A DNA stretch of 64,000 bases from Flavonifractor sp. An92. Its GTDB lineage: Bacteria > Bacillota > Clostridia > Oscillospirales > Oscillospiraceae. The notes below the pieces were generated by a model. The model worked only from the letters and a program-made list of their open reading frames with translations, was not told where the DNA came from and made no database searches. How positions within the stretch are numbered: the stretch's first letter is position 1; each line of letters starts with the position of its first letter. Made by a program: the position numbers and the translations under genes. Location: the NCBI RefSeq assembly GCF_002159175.1, contig NZ_NFGZ01000006.1, positions 1-64,000 on the forward strand, read 5' to 3'. Shown piece by piece: positions 1-6,305 of the stretch.

Positions 1-433
1 GTAGGGGGGAATATAACTGGTCAGTAACTGTTTCCTTATTACATTTCACCGAATGGGGAAATGGCTGTCCCGGTTCGGTGAAATGCATTTCCCCGTTTGG
101 TGAAATGGGAGGCGCACTGAGCCCATAGGTCTCCAGGACAGCGTCGGAGAGGGCGTACCAGAGGGTGCGGTCGGTCTTGTCCTCGCTGAAATTGCCCGAG
201 AGGAGGGCCCCCTGCTCCCGCAGCCGCCCGGTGATGCGCTCGATCTGCCGCTTGCTCCAGAACGGGAAGAGCTTCGTCAGGGCCTCCAGGGTGTTGTAGG
301 TCCAGGTGCGCCCCTCGTGGAAGTGGCGGCCGTTGGCCTGGTTCTTGGCCACCCAGAAGGCCATGGCGTGGAGGAAGATGGCCCCGTCCACGCCGTACTC
401 TGAGGCCAGCTCGGCGTTGAAGTGGAACTCCAT
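1..433 (-). CDS. Phage/element replication-initiator-like protein, 3' end off the window
   Basis: The ATG frame stays open for 144 codons to the window edge, so the C-terminus is missing. The N-terminus (MEFHFNAELASEYGVDGAIF, then WVAKNQANGRHFHEG and FPFWSKRQIERI) matches my memory of a common winged-helix replication-protein family of Firmicutes phages and plasmids (replisome-organiser/DnaD-like); that assignment is recall, not a search. The later part has the short repetitive ISPNGEMHFTEPG-type linker often seen in these proteins. The start is coupled to the upstream gene: its TGA and this ATG share one base (TGATG). It is the last visible gene of a leftward early operon. Confidence 0.6.
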   Translation of the reverse strand, partial: MEFHFNAELASEYGVDGAIFLHAMAFWVAKNQANGRHFHEGRTWTYNTLEALTKLFPFWSKRQIERITGRLREQGALLSGNFSEDKTDRTLWYALSDAVLETYGLSAPPISPNGEMHFTEPGQPFPHSVKCNKETVTDQLYSPL

Positions 434-708
434 CACGGGGGATCACTCTCCCCCCGGCTCTCGTAGGCGATCAGGGTCACGCCGTCCAGATCCTGTTCCA
501 GCGCGCAGGACGAGCCGTCTTTGGCCAGGACTCGCCGGATCTCCTGCCCCAGCAGGTCCGGCTTATGCAGGAGAATCTCGATCTTGTCCCCCTGCCACCG
601 GTCAAAAGCCAGCCGGATGCTGATGATATCCCGGTCCAGCTCCATGGCATGTACGGCGGAGCGGAGCATCCGCAGCGCCCCGGCCAGATCTTCTATCCGC
701 TTGTCCAT
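433..708 (-). CDS. Small element protein of unknown function (91 aa)
   Basis: I do not recognise a family. The predicted protein begins MDKRIEDLAGALRMLRSAV and is largely helical at first, then shows a mixed segment (GDKIEILLHKPDLLGQEI) without cysteines or membrane stretches. The ATG was chosen because a purine-rich AGGGGG site lies about six bases upstream; a longer in-frame version would lack this. It ends by overlapping the start of the replication-like gene and starts four bases after the preceding gene, so it is part of the leftward early operon of the element. Confidence 0.6.
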   Translation of the reverse strand: MDKRIEDLAGALRMLRSAVHAMELDRDIISIRLAFDRWQGDKIEILLHKPDLLGQEIRRVLAKDGSSCALEQDLDGVTLIAYESRGESDPP

Positions 709-712
709 GGTA

Positions 713-934
713 TTACCCCCTCCCGTTGGAAACGGCCTCGCGGAAGGCATTCAGGGCGCCCATCCGCTCCCGCAGCCGCTCCTCGGCATAGGCCAGGCAG
801 GTCCGCTGGACCTCCGGGTCCAGCTTCAGGTCCTCCCGGGCCCACACCTCCACGTTGCCCTCCGCGTCACAGACGGCGGCGTGCAGCGCCGTGAAGATGG
901 CCGCCACGGCCTCTTTGCTCAATCTGACATTCAT
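713..934 (-). CDS. Small element protein of unknown function (73 aa)
   Basis: The protein (MNVRLSKEAVAAIFTALHAAV...) is helical and charged, with no recognised domain. Its ATG overlaps the TGA of the upstream gene (TGATG), and an AGGGGG ribosome site lies about eight bases before it; a GTG two codons further upstream is too close to that site. Translational coupling on both sides argues that it is a real gene of the leftward early operon. Confidence 0.6.
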   Translation of the reverse strand: MNVRLSKEAVAAIFTALHAAVCDAEGNVEVWAREDLKLDPEVQRTCLAYAEERLRERMGALNAFREAVSNGRG

Positions 935-1182
935 CAACACATCCCCCTCAGTTCCACCAGGCGCTTGGCCACCTGGTCGGTGTCATATTTCTTCATCCGC
1001 CCGATCTGAGTGGGCAGGATACCCAGCTCCTGCGCGGCCTGCCGGGCAGAAGTACGGGACCGGTACCCCAACTCCTCCCGAAGCTCCTCCAGGGTCATCA
1101 TGCCGCCGTAGCGATCGCGGAGAATGGTCCGCTTTTCGCGGATCTCACTTGCGATCCGCGCATTGTTGTGATATACTGCCAT
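934..1182 (-). CDS. Small HTH-like element protein (82 aa), possibly excisionase-like
   Basis: The 82-residue product contains a segment resembling a helix-turn-helix: MMTLEELREELGYRSRTSAR followed by GRMKKYDTDQVAKRLVE, the kind of arrangement seen in small MerR/excisionase-like phage proteins that carry a recognition helix and a basic tail. The start has AGAAAGGA upstream. Function as an excisionase or early regulator is an inference from size, motif and position; it could also be a generic DNA-binding protein. Confidence 0.55.
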   Translation of the reverse strand: MAVYHNNARIASEIREKRTILRDRYGGMMTLEELREELGYRSRTSARQAAQELGILPTQIGRMKKYDTDQVAKRLVELRGMC

Positions 1183-1196
1183 ATGTAGTCCTTTCT

Positions 1197-1236
1197 GCCG
1201 TCTCCGGGTCTGCTACACCCGGGGGCGGCCTTTTTT
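1197..1236 (+). terminator. Strong rho-independent terminator pointing rightward
   Basis: A 13-bp stem (GCCGTCTCCGGGT pairing with ACCCGGGGGCGGC, including two G-U pairs) with a 7-nt loop is followed by CTTTTTT on the + strand only. All genes around it run leftward, and the minus strand has no U-tract after the stem, so it would stop a rightward, antisense transcript. Confidence 0.6.
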
Positions 1237-1242
1237 ATTGGC

Positions 1243-1689
1243 TCAGCTTCCTCCGGCGCAGCGCAGCTCCAGGGCGGCCTCCACGATCTCGCCCAGGTCC
1301 TCCATGATGGCGTCGAACTCCACCCGCTCGCTGGTGTCGATCACGTTGTCCTCGGCGATGCGCAGCAGCCGCCGGTCGGCGTGAGAATCGGCGAAGTCGA
1401 AGATCCGATTGACCAGCTTGGTAGTAGCCTCAATGACGGAGCGCTGCTCCACCTCCGGCACCACAGAGCGGTAGACCACGTTGTTCTCCTGCATGTGCTG
1501 AAAGCACAGGTTCAGCGAGTTGTACAGAATGGACATGAGCTGCACCACATTGTCCGGCGGCGTCCGCTGGCCGGTCTCGTAGGCGCGGATGCTCTCCACG
1601 CTGATGCCCAGGCGCTCGGCAGCCGATTCCTGGGTCAAACCGGCACCCCGGCGAGCGTTTTTGTAGATATTCCAGCATTCTCCCGGCAT
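1243..1689 (-). CDS. XRE-family HTH regulator (148 aa) of the element
   Basis: An XRE/Cro-type helix-turn-helix lies near residues 8-50 (ARRGAGLTQESAAERLGISV, then SIRAYETGQRTPPDN), the canonical GLTQ...A..LG.S...I..YE.G pattern. The C-terminal two thirds (about residues 60-148) is a helical domain with no recognised fold and no peptidase motif, so this is not a LexA-type repressor. A clear AAGGAGG site precedes the ATG. It is transcribed leftward into the early operon and may control it; the target is unknown. Confidence 0.75.
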   Translation of the reverse strand: MPGECWNIYKNARRGAGLTQESAAERLGISVESIRAYETGQRTPPDNVVQLMSILYNSLNLCFQHMQENNVVYRSVVPEVEQRSVIEATTKLVNRIFDFADSHADRRLLRIAEDNVIDTSERVEFDAIMEDLGEIVEAALELRCAGGS

Positions 1690-1713
1690 GGTAAAACCTC
1701 CTTCTTGGGTGTA

Positions 1714-1923
1714 TCATTGGTCCATCGACCCGCCCGGCGGGTTGCGCCCACAGAGCGCATCCAGGGAGACGCCATACAAATCAGCCAGGGCCAGCAGGGA
1801 AGCAAGCCCGGGCTGCCGGGCCCCGCTTTCCCACATACAGACAGCGGCTTTGGTGACGTGGGCTGCTTGGGCAGCCTGTGAAAGCGTCAAGCCCCGCATC
1901 TCCCGCAGTTCTTTGAGTCGCAC
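1714..1923 (-). CDS. Small XRE/Cro-like regulator (69 aa), GTG start
   Basis: Almost the whole protein is one XRE helix-turn-helix (RLKELREMRGLTLSQAAQAA, then KAAVCMWESGARQPGLASLL), followed by LYGVSLDALCGRNPPGGS. The last element resembles the end of the other Cro-like gene in this element (SIDALFGRNPPGET), so the two are probably diverged duplicates. The GTG is preferred to an upstream in-frame start because GGAAGGAGG lies about six bases before it. It is divergent from the next small gene, and a 15-bp inverted repeat sits between them. Confidence 0.7.
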   Translation of the reverse strand: MRLKELREMRGLTLSQAAQAAHVTKAAVCMWESGARQPGLASLLALADLYGVSLDALCGRNPPGGSMDQ

Positions 1924-1970
1924 TTGTTTCCCTCCTTCCCGGTTGCCCTTTCTGGGTGATTGTGGTATCA

Positions 1971-1985
1971 TTCACATTGAGTGAA
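1971..1985. promoter_or_regulatory. Small inverted repeat between divergent element genes
   Basis: TTCAC-ATTGA-GTGAA forms perfect 5-bp arms in the gap between the leftward GTG-started Cro-like gene and a rightward small gene. It is a candidate operator for that Cro-like protein; only position and symmetry support this. Confidence 0.35.
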
Positions 1986-2007
1986 CACAAACAGGGAGGT
2001 GAATTAC

Positions 2008-2202
2008 TTGACAGTCCATGAGTTAGACAAACGACTAGGGGCAGCACTTGATAACTTTGCTTCTGAAATGCAGGCTCAATATGATGATTACAGCAAAGAG
2101 CACGCAGTAAAGGGAGATATCGCGGAATTATCAAGGCAGACCTTCTATGCACTGAATGAGTTCAGAAAAGAAATTATCTCCTATCTCAATGCGCAACAGT
2201 AA
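2008..2202 (+). CDS. Small element protein of unknown function (64 aa), TTG start
   Basis: The product (MTVHELDKRLGAALDNFASE...) is a short, acidic, helical protein with no recognised domain. The TTG was chosen because GGGAGGTG ends seven bases before it; an upstream GTG lies before the ribosome site and inside the inverted repeat. This stretch (2.0-2.8 kb) is more AT-rich than the chromosomal genes, as expected for mobile DNA. Confidence 0.5.
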   Translation: MTVHELDKRLGAALDNFASEMQAQYDDYSKEHAVKGDIAELSRQTFYALNEFRKEIISYLNAQQ

Positions 2203-2216
2203 TGTCACAGAGGCCG

Positions 2217-2381
2217 TCAGGTACTGCTGGCGGCCTTCTCCTCCCCCAGCTTGATTTCTACTTGCACGCCAAGGTACGAGATATCCCTTTGGAGCCGCTT
2301 GATTGCTTCGATGTGTTCTAAGAGTTCACGCGCATTTTTCTCTGCTTGGTCCAAGTTTTGGATCGTAATCTTTGCGAGCAT
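2217..2381 (-). CDS. Very small coiled-coil-like protein (54 aa)
   Basis: A 54-codon frame starts at an ATG preceded by a near-perfect AAAGGAGGG site about six bases upstream. The peptide (MLAKITIQNLDQAEKNAREL... LGVQVEIKLGEE) is one long amphipathic helix followed by a short charged tail, similar in style to small phage accessory proteins. It is convergent with the preceding 64-aa gene, with 14 bases between the stops. No function is known to me; the strong ribosome site is the main support. Confidence 0.5.
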   Translation of the reverse strand: MLAKITIQNLDQAEKNARELLEHIEAIKRLQRDISYLGVQVEIKLGEEKAASST

Positions 2382-2476
2382 TCTCTTCCCTCCTTTCGTT
2401 TACCACACGTTAATCATAATCGTTCACAATACGAGAGGTAACGATGACGACAAAACGTCGGATTTGGTGATATACC

Positions 2477-2794
2477 ATGATAAGTAACGAAGAAAAGGCC
2501 TTCCTCCGCTGGCTGAGCAAACAACCTGACCCTGTTTCTCATAGTACAATGAGCGACTTATCCGCCCCCGAGTACTCCTCTCATCGCGTTGATTCACTCT
2601 ATAAAGGCGGATATCTTTCAAGGTCTCTTTCCGTAGAAAACGGCGAAATCACCGGGCTATACACCGTTAGTGATAAAGCTCGTGCAACCTTGCAGGAAAG
2701 CACAAAGCTCTCACATGAAAAGATCGCCGAATGGGTTCGCTACATCATTACAACAGCGATAGCCGTCATTGCTCTGATTCGCACGTTTCTTTGA
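2477..2794 (+). CDS. Small winged-helix-like protein with C-terminal membrane anchor (105 aa)
   Basis: Residues 1-75 resemble a small winged helix (SNEEKAFLRWLSKQ, LYKGGYLSRSLSVENGEI, YTVSDKARATLQE), and the C-terminus has a single hydrophobic segment (YIITTAIAVIALIRTFL) that should anchor it in the membrane with the head in the cytoplasm. It has only a weak GGTGAT ribosome site. Its 3' end overlaps the 3' end of the convergent small gene by 29 bases. Membrane-anchored small phage proteins can act in superinfection exclusion or lysis, but nothing here proves a role. Confidence 0.55.
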   Translation: MISNEEKAFLRWLSKQPDPVSHSTMSDLSAPEYSSHRVDSLYKGGYLSRSLSVENGEITGLYTVSDKARATLQESTKLSHEKIAEWVRYIITTAIAVIALIRTFL

Positions 2795-2939
2795 GCTGCC
2801 CAGGGTGATCCGGCACCCGGATCACTGCGGTGCAACACTCCAAAATGAGGCAAGGCTCCCCCGTATATGTCTCCAGTCTCTTGCGAAGCTTTTCTCTCGC
2901 CTCTGGGGCAATCTCAGCATCAAATGCAAATACAAGCAC
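2766..2939 (-). CDS. Small element protein of unknown function (57 aa), GTG start
   Basis: The frame VLVFAFDAEIAPEAREKLRK... reads like a compact alpha/beta domain (strand, helix, then PCLILECCTAVIRVPD). The GTG has GGGGGGGTGG a few bases upstream. It lies directly downstream of the Cro-like gene in the leftward transcript made from the strong switch promoter, so it is probably an early gene. No family recognised. Confidence 0.5.
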   Translation of the reverse strand: MLVFAFDAEIAPEAREKLRKRLETYTGEPCLILECCTAVIRVPDHPGQLKETCESEQ

Positions 2940-2958
2940 ATTTCCACCCCCCCTCTCG

Positions 2959-3171
2959 CTAGGTCTCGCCTGGCGGGTTGCGCCCGAAGAGGGCGTCGAT
3001 GGAGCAGCCAAACACATCGGCCAGCTCCGGGAGCTTCGCGGCGTTGGGGAGGATCGAACCGTTTTCCCACATTGCCACGGTGGAGCGTCCCACTCCTACG
3101 GTCTGTGCCAGGGTCTTTTGAGAGATCCCGTGCTCTTCCCGGATCGTTTTGAGCTTGAGCAAGGTTGTCAT
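2959..3171 (-). CDS. Cro-like XRE regulator (70 aa), first gene of the leftward transcript
   Basis: A single XRE helix-turn-helix fills residues 5-60 (LKTIREEHGISQKTLAQTVG, RSTVAMWENGSILPNAAKL). The recognition-helix region VGVGRSTVAMWENGS is almost the same as VGVGRTTVTMWENGS in the divergent repressor, so both probably bind the same operators, as Cro and CI do in lambda. GGGAGGTGA precedes the ATG. It is transcribed leftward from a consensus promoter overlapped by two of the three operators. The likely role is the lytic/excision-side switch protein; the direction of the decision is inferred. Confidence 0.75.
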   Translation of the reverse strand: MTTLLKLKTIREEHGISQKTLAQTVGVGRSTVAMWENGSILPNAAKLPELADVFGCSIDALFGRNPPGET

Positions 3172-3204
3172 GCGGTGTCACCTCCCTGTAATGTCACTCC
3201 CAAT

Positions 3205-3223
3205 ATGTCATGTATCGTGACAT
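3205..3223. promoter_or_regulatory. Switch operator O1
   Basis: A perfect 19-bp inverted repeat, ATGTCA-TGTATCG-TGACAT. It is immediately downstream of the leftward -10 box and covers the expected transcription start. Core TGTCA-N7-TGACA is shared with O2 and O3. Confidence 0.7.
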
Positions 3224-3224
3224 T

Positions 3225-3253
3225 ACTATAACACCGCCAGCCAGTTATGTCAA
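3225..3253 (-). promoter_or_regulatory. Leftward switch promoter
   Basis: On the minus strand TTGACA, a 17-base spacer and TATAGT form a near-consensus promoter driving the Cro-like gene. O2 overlaps its -35 box and O1 its start site. Confidence 0.75.
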
Positions 3254-3265
3254 TACTAATGACAT
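3247..3265. promoter_or_regulatory. Switch operator O2
   Basis: A perfect 19-bp inverted repeat, ATGTCA-ATACTAA-TGACAT, overlapping the -35 box of the leftward promoter. Its centre is exactly 42 bp from the centres of O1 and O3. Confidence 0.7.
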
Positions 3266-3283
3266 TTATTTTTTGCAATCCCC

Positions 3284-3312
3284 TTTCCGTGTCATTCTAA
3301 ATGACATATAAT
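3284..3312 (+). promoter_or_regulatory. Rightward repressor promoter
   Basis: A perfect TATAAT -10 box is preceded at 17 bases by a poor -35 (TTTCCG). The weak -35 suggests activation or low basal use, as in a repressor-maintenance promoter. O3 occupies the spacer. Confidence 0.5.
3289..3307. promoter_or_regulatory. Switch operator O3
   Basis: GTGTCAT-TCTAA-ATGACAT, core TGTCA-N7-TGACA, lies inside the spacer of the rightward promoter, where binding would shut off the repressor gene. Confidence 0.65.
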
Positions 3313-3329
3313 TGGCATGAGGTGACAGT

Positions 3330-3707
3330 ATGAACAGAATCAAGGAATTACGTACTGCCCAGACCCCAAAAATGTCGCAGGATAAGCTGGGAAAGCTGGT
3401 TGGCGTGGGCCGCACCACCGTCACCATGTGGGAAAACGGCTCCAATGAGCCGGACAACGCCACGCTGGTCAAACTGGCGGAGATCTTCGGCGTGTCTGTT
3501 GACTATCTTCTGGGGAAAAACCCGGAGCCCCCCTCCCCTTCCGGAAGCGGGACAGCCCCTGCGGACCAGGAGCAGCTCATGGCCGCCTTCTGGGGCGGCG
3601 ATCAGGACCTCACCGACGAGGACAAGGAGGCCATGTGGGCGGACGTGAAGAACTTCGCCGCCTTCATCGCCCAGAAGAAAAAACAGGAGAAGCAGCAGCA
3701 TGACTGA
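3330..3707 (+). CDS. CI-like XRE repressor (125 aa) of the element
   Basis: The N-terminal XRE domain (residues 1-60: KELRTAQTPKMSQDKLGKLV, GRTTVTMWENGSNEPDN, FGVSVDYLLGK) is followed by a Pro/Ser linker and a short acidic-to-basic helical tail. There is no self-cleaving peptidase, and the next gene encodes an ImmA/IrrE-type protease that overlaps it by eight bases. In the ImmR/ImmA arrangement of ICEBs1 and related phages, the protease cleaves the repressor to induce the element; the same is inferred here. GAGGTGA precedes the ATG. Autoregulation through O1-O3 is likely. Confidence 0.8.
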   Translation: MNRIKELRTAQTPKMSQDKLGKLVGVGRTTVTMWENGSNEPDNATLVKLAEIFGVSVDYLLGKNPEPPSPSGSGTAPADQEQLMAAFWGGDQDLTDEDKEAMWADVKNFAAFIAQKKKQEKQQHD

Positions 3708-4116
3708 TCTCATTGGCCTGTACGACTATGCGGAACAGCATGGCGTGGAGGTCTACTGGTTCACCATGGACAACGCCGAGTCCCTGTCCATGATGGACCC
3801 GGAGGGGCAGTGCTATGTGGCCATGGACCCGTGGCGCCTGGGCAGCCTGGCCGAGGAGCGCACCAAGCTGGGGCATGAGCTTGGTCACTGTGAGACCGGC
3901 AGCTTTTACAACGAGTACGCCCCTCTGGATGTGCGCCAGAAGCACGAAAACCGCGCCACTCGCTGGGCATATAAAAAGCTCATCCCGGAGGATGAGCTGA
4001 AGAAGGCGCTCCGTCATGGGTATCGGGAACCCTGGGAGCTGGCCGAGTATTTCGATGTGACCGAGCCGTTCCTGCGGGGCGCGCTGGACTACTACCGCAT
4101 GGCGGCCGGGCTGTAA
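3700..4116 (+). CDS. ImmA/IrrE-family metallopeptidase, probable anti-repressor protease
   Basis: Around residues 55-65 the sequence ERTKLGHELGHCETGSFYN carries the HELGH zinc-protease motif typical of ImmA/IrrE proteins, with a later acidic residue region (KHENRATRWAYKKLIPEDEL) characteristic of the family. The 138-residue length fits the phage-type members. It overlaps the repressor gene, so the two are co-translated. The expected job is site-specific cleavage of the CI-like repressor when the element is induced. What activates it is not visible. Confidence 0.85.
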   Translation: MTDLIGLYDYAEQHGVEVYWFTMDNAESLSMMDPEGQCYVAMDPWRLGSLAEERTKLGHELGHCETGSFYNEYAPLDVRQKHENRATRWAYKKLIPEDELKKALRHGYREPWELAEYFDVTEPFLRGALDYYRMAAGL

Positions 4117-4153
4117 ACTGTGTCCAAGTCGGACACCGAAAGGGGACACGATT

Positions 4154-5638
4154 ATGTTCCATGTGTTTAAAACGTTGTTTCGGAAGCAGCCCGAACATAC
4201 CGAACCGGAACCCGCCGCCATCCACGTTTCCCCGGTACCTGTTCCAGAAGAAACGCCCGTTGAATCGCTCCAGCCCTGTCCGGAACCTGCATCAGAAGAA
4301 GTCCCCGTTGAATCCGCCCAGCCGGCTTCCGCACCAGAGCCCGTAGAGGATACCCCGGCTCCGGACTGCTGCAAGTGGGATCGGAAGCAGCCTGAACATG
4401 CCGAACCGGAACCCGCCGCCATCCACGTTTCCCCGGTACCTGTTCCAGAAGAAACGCCCGTTGAATCGCTCCAGCCCTATCCGGAATCTGCATCAGAAGA
4501 AGTCCCCGCTGAATCCGCCCAGCCGGCTTCCGCACCAGAGCCCGCAGCGGAACCACCGGTTCCGGACTGCTGTAAGCGGGAGTGGAATATCAACTTTGAC
4601 CGGGTCTATAGCCGCCAATGGGAGTTCGACTTCCCGAACGGCTCCCCGGACGAACCAGACGGCGAGGACGAGGTTGTCCCTTCCCCTTCCGCCGCTCCTA
4701 CCCGCCCATCCCCCGCCGCTCTGCCCGAGCTGCCACGCGCCTATGTGGTCCTGGACTTTGAGACCACCGGGCTCTCTCCGGAACGGGACTGCATCCTTGA
4801 GATCGGCGCCGTCAAATACATGGACGGGAAAGAAGCGGCGGTCATGAACAGCTTTGTAGACCCTCAGCGTCCGATTTCCCCGGAAATCACGCGGATCACC
4901 GGAATCACCGACCAGGACGTTGCCGGAGCCCCTACGCTCCGGCCTGCCGTGGAATCTCTGCACCAGTTTATGGACGGACTTCCCATCGTGGCTCACAACG
5001 CCGGATTTGACCTCAGTTTTCTGGCTGCGGCCTATCGCACCCTGGGCCTGGAACCGGATTTCACCTATCTCGATACGCTGGAGCTGGCCCGCCGTGCGTT
5101 TCCTGACGCCCCCAATCACAAACTGTCTACGCTCATTCAGTTCTTGTCCATTGACGACACGCAGGCGCACCGCGCATTGTCCGACGTTCGTCAGACCCAC
5201 GCCCTGCTCTGTCGGTGCGCGGCGGTCCCGGGAACGAAGCTAAACCTGAAGTGTTTCCCAGCCAAGCCATACCAAAAACGCCGCTCCAGCTCCTCTGGCC
5301 ACTCCAACTTTTCGCCCAAAGACATCGTTTGTACCTGCGAATCTCTGGATGAGTCCCATCCACTGTTCCAAAAGCGGATCGTCTTTACCGGTGAGCTTTC
5401 CCTGAGCCGTCAGCAGGCCGCGCAGATGGCGGCAGATGTGGGGGCGCTGGTCAAATCCGGCGTCTCTGGAAAAACCGACTATCTGGTGGTGGGGACGCAA
5501 GATCTGGCGCTGGTTGGCGCGGACGGTATGAGCAGCAAAGAGGAAAAGGCCTATGCCCTGAATCAGGCGGGCAAGGCACACATCAAGATCATCCGCGAAC
5601 AGGAGTTCATCGACCTGGTTCGCGCCGTGGAGGTTTGA
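4154..5638 (+). CDS. DnaQ-type 3'-5' exonuclease fused to a C-terminal BRCT domain, with tandem-repeat N-terminus (494 aa)
   Basis: Three parts are visible. Residues 10-143 are two copies of a 67-residue Pro/Glu-rich repeat, each ending PDCCK. Residues 195-360 are a DEDDh exonuclease: VVLDFETTG (D201, E203), HNAGFD (D286) and AHRALSD (H339, D344) supply all expected catalytic residues, like DNA polymerase III epsilon. Residues 403-490 are a BRCT domain (KRIVFTGELSLSR, SGVSGKTDYLVVG) of the ligase/RFC1 type that binds DNA ends or phosphate. It should degrade single strands or 3' ends. It sits between ImmA and the integrase, a usual place for cargo or defence genes; role in defence, repair or replication is unproven. 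Confidence 0.8.
   Translation: MFHVFKTLFRKQPEHTEPEPAAIHVSPVPVPEETPVESLQPCPEPASEEVPVESAQPASAPEPVEDTPAPDCCKWDRKQPEHAEPEPAAIHVSPVPVPEETPVESLQPYPESASEEVPAESAQPASAPEPAAEPPVPDCCKREWNINFDRVYSRQWEFDFPNGSPDEPDGEDEVVPSPSAAPTRPSPAALPELPRAYVVLDFETTGLSPERDCILEIGAVKYMDGKEAAVMNSFVDPQRPISPEITRITGITDQDVAGAPTLRPAVESLHQFMDGLPIVAHNAGFDLSFLAAAYRTLGLEPDFTYLDTLELARRAFPDAPNHKLSTLIQFLSIDDTQAHRALSDVRQTHALLCRCAAVPGTKLNLKCFPAKPYQKRRSSSSGHSNFSPKDIVCTCESLDESHPLFQKRIVFTGELSLSRQQAAQMAADVGALVKSGVSGKTDYLVVGTQDLALVGADGMSSKEEKAYALNQAGKAHIKIIREQEFIDLVRAVEV
4181..4582 (+). repeat. Two-copy tandem repeat, 201-bp period, in the exonuclease gene
   Basis: The unit starting CGGAAGCAGCC(C/T)GAACAT recurs exactly 201 bp later and the copies are nearly identical at the DNA level, so the duplication is recent. 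It keeps the frame and encodes a Pro/Glu-rich 67-residue unit ending in a CC pair, a likely extended linker whose copy number may vary between strains. Confidence 0.85.
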
Positions 5639-5641
5639 GCT

Positions 5642-6172
5642 TTGGAAGGACAAATTTCTTTGACTGATCTTTCTACCGGGCCGGAGGCCCAGGAGCTGGC
5701 CTGGCTGGAGAACACTATGCCCGCTATGCGCGCCGCCGTGGAGAGCCGCGGCGGCATCCCGGACCTGCTGGTACGGAGCGCCGTCAAGTCCTACACCGCG
5801 GTGGCGTTCTGTAACTTCACCGTATTCCGCCTTCGTCTGCGGGGAAAGCAGCCCTACCTCTCGGTCCCCCTGCTCTTCTCCGACCTGATCCCGGAGGGCG
5901 CCCCTCAGAAAAGGGTGAGTTCTGAGCCCAAGTACATCCGTCTTTTGATCGACGAGGCGCATCCCATTGACTTCTATGCCCCCTTCCTCACCCAGATCGC
6001 GGGCGCCACGGTGGACCGCTATCCCAAGGAGTGGGACTGCTGTTCCCGCTATCTGGAGTGCAGCAACGCCGGCAGCTGTACACACCCGGACAAAGCCTTT
6101 GCCATGCAGTGCGGCTACCGCAAGATCCTGAGCAGCGGACGCATTTTCTTTGGCGAAAAGCGGAACGTGTGA
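5642..6172 (+). CDS. Element-encoded Cys-rich protein (176 aa), TTG start
   Basis: The C-terminal part has WDCCSRYLECSNAGSC, then HPDKAFAMQCGYRKIL, a cluster of five cysteines plus His that resembles a small metal-binding motif I recall from Firmicutes phage-like proteins of unknown function. The N-terminal 110 residues look like an alpha/beta domain (TAVAFCNFTVFRLRLRGKQ, KYIRLLIDEAHPIDF). It starts three bases after the exonuclease-BRCT stop, with GGAGGTTTGAGC before the TTG, so the two are one operon and perhaps act together. Biochemical function unknown. Confidence 0.65.
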   Translation: MEGQISLTDLSTGPEAQELAWLENTMPAMRAAVESRGGIPDLLVRSAVKSYTAVAFCNFTVFRLRLRGKQPYLSVPLLFSDLIPEGAPQKRVSSEPKYIRLLIDEAHPIDFYAPFLTQIAGATVDRYPKEWDCCSRYLECSNAGSCTHPDKAFAMQCGYRKILSSGRIFFGEKRNV

Positions 6173-6227
6173 GATCATCCACAAGAGGAAAAAGCGGGAG
6201 CCGTACAAGAACCGTTACTGAGCCAAA

Positions 6228-6260
6228 AAAGACCCGGGGCTCCGGCCCCGGTCTCTTTCA
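6228..6260 (+). terminator. Hairpin with short U-tract after the exonuclease operon
   Basis: AGACCCGGGGC and GGCCCCGGTCT form a GC-rich hairpin (one bulge) followed by CTTTC. It is a moderate candidate terminator that would separate the cargo operon from the integrase gene. Confidence 0.45.
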
Positions 6261-6305
6261 ACGCTCGCAATAGAACATTTGTATTATACCAGAAAGGAGG
6301 ATCAC

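Noticed and set aside
48-118. Possible short repeat array (CATTTCACC...GGGGAAATG motifs)
   Set aside because: The three similar motifs lie inside an open coding frame with no regular spacer pattern; they encode the linker of the replication protein and are not a CRISPR array.
2251-2487. A 78-codon frame on the + strand
   Set aside because: No ribosome site, Cys/Ser-rich shadow composition, and it lies opposite the 54-aa gene that has a strong ribosome site.
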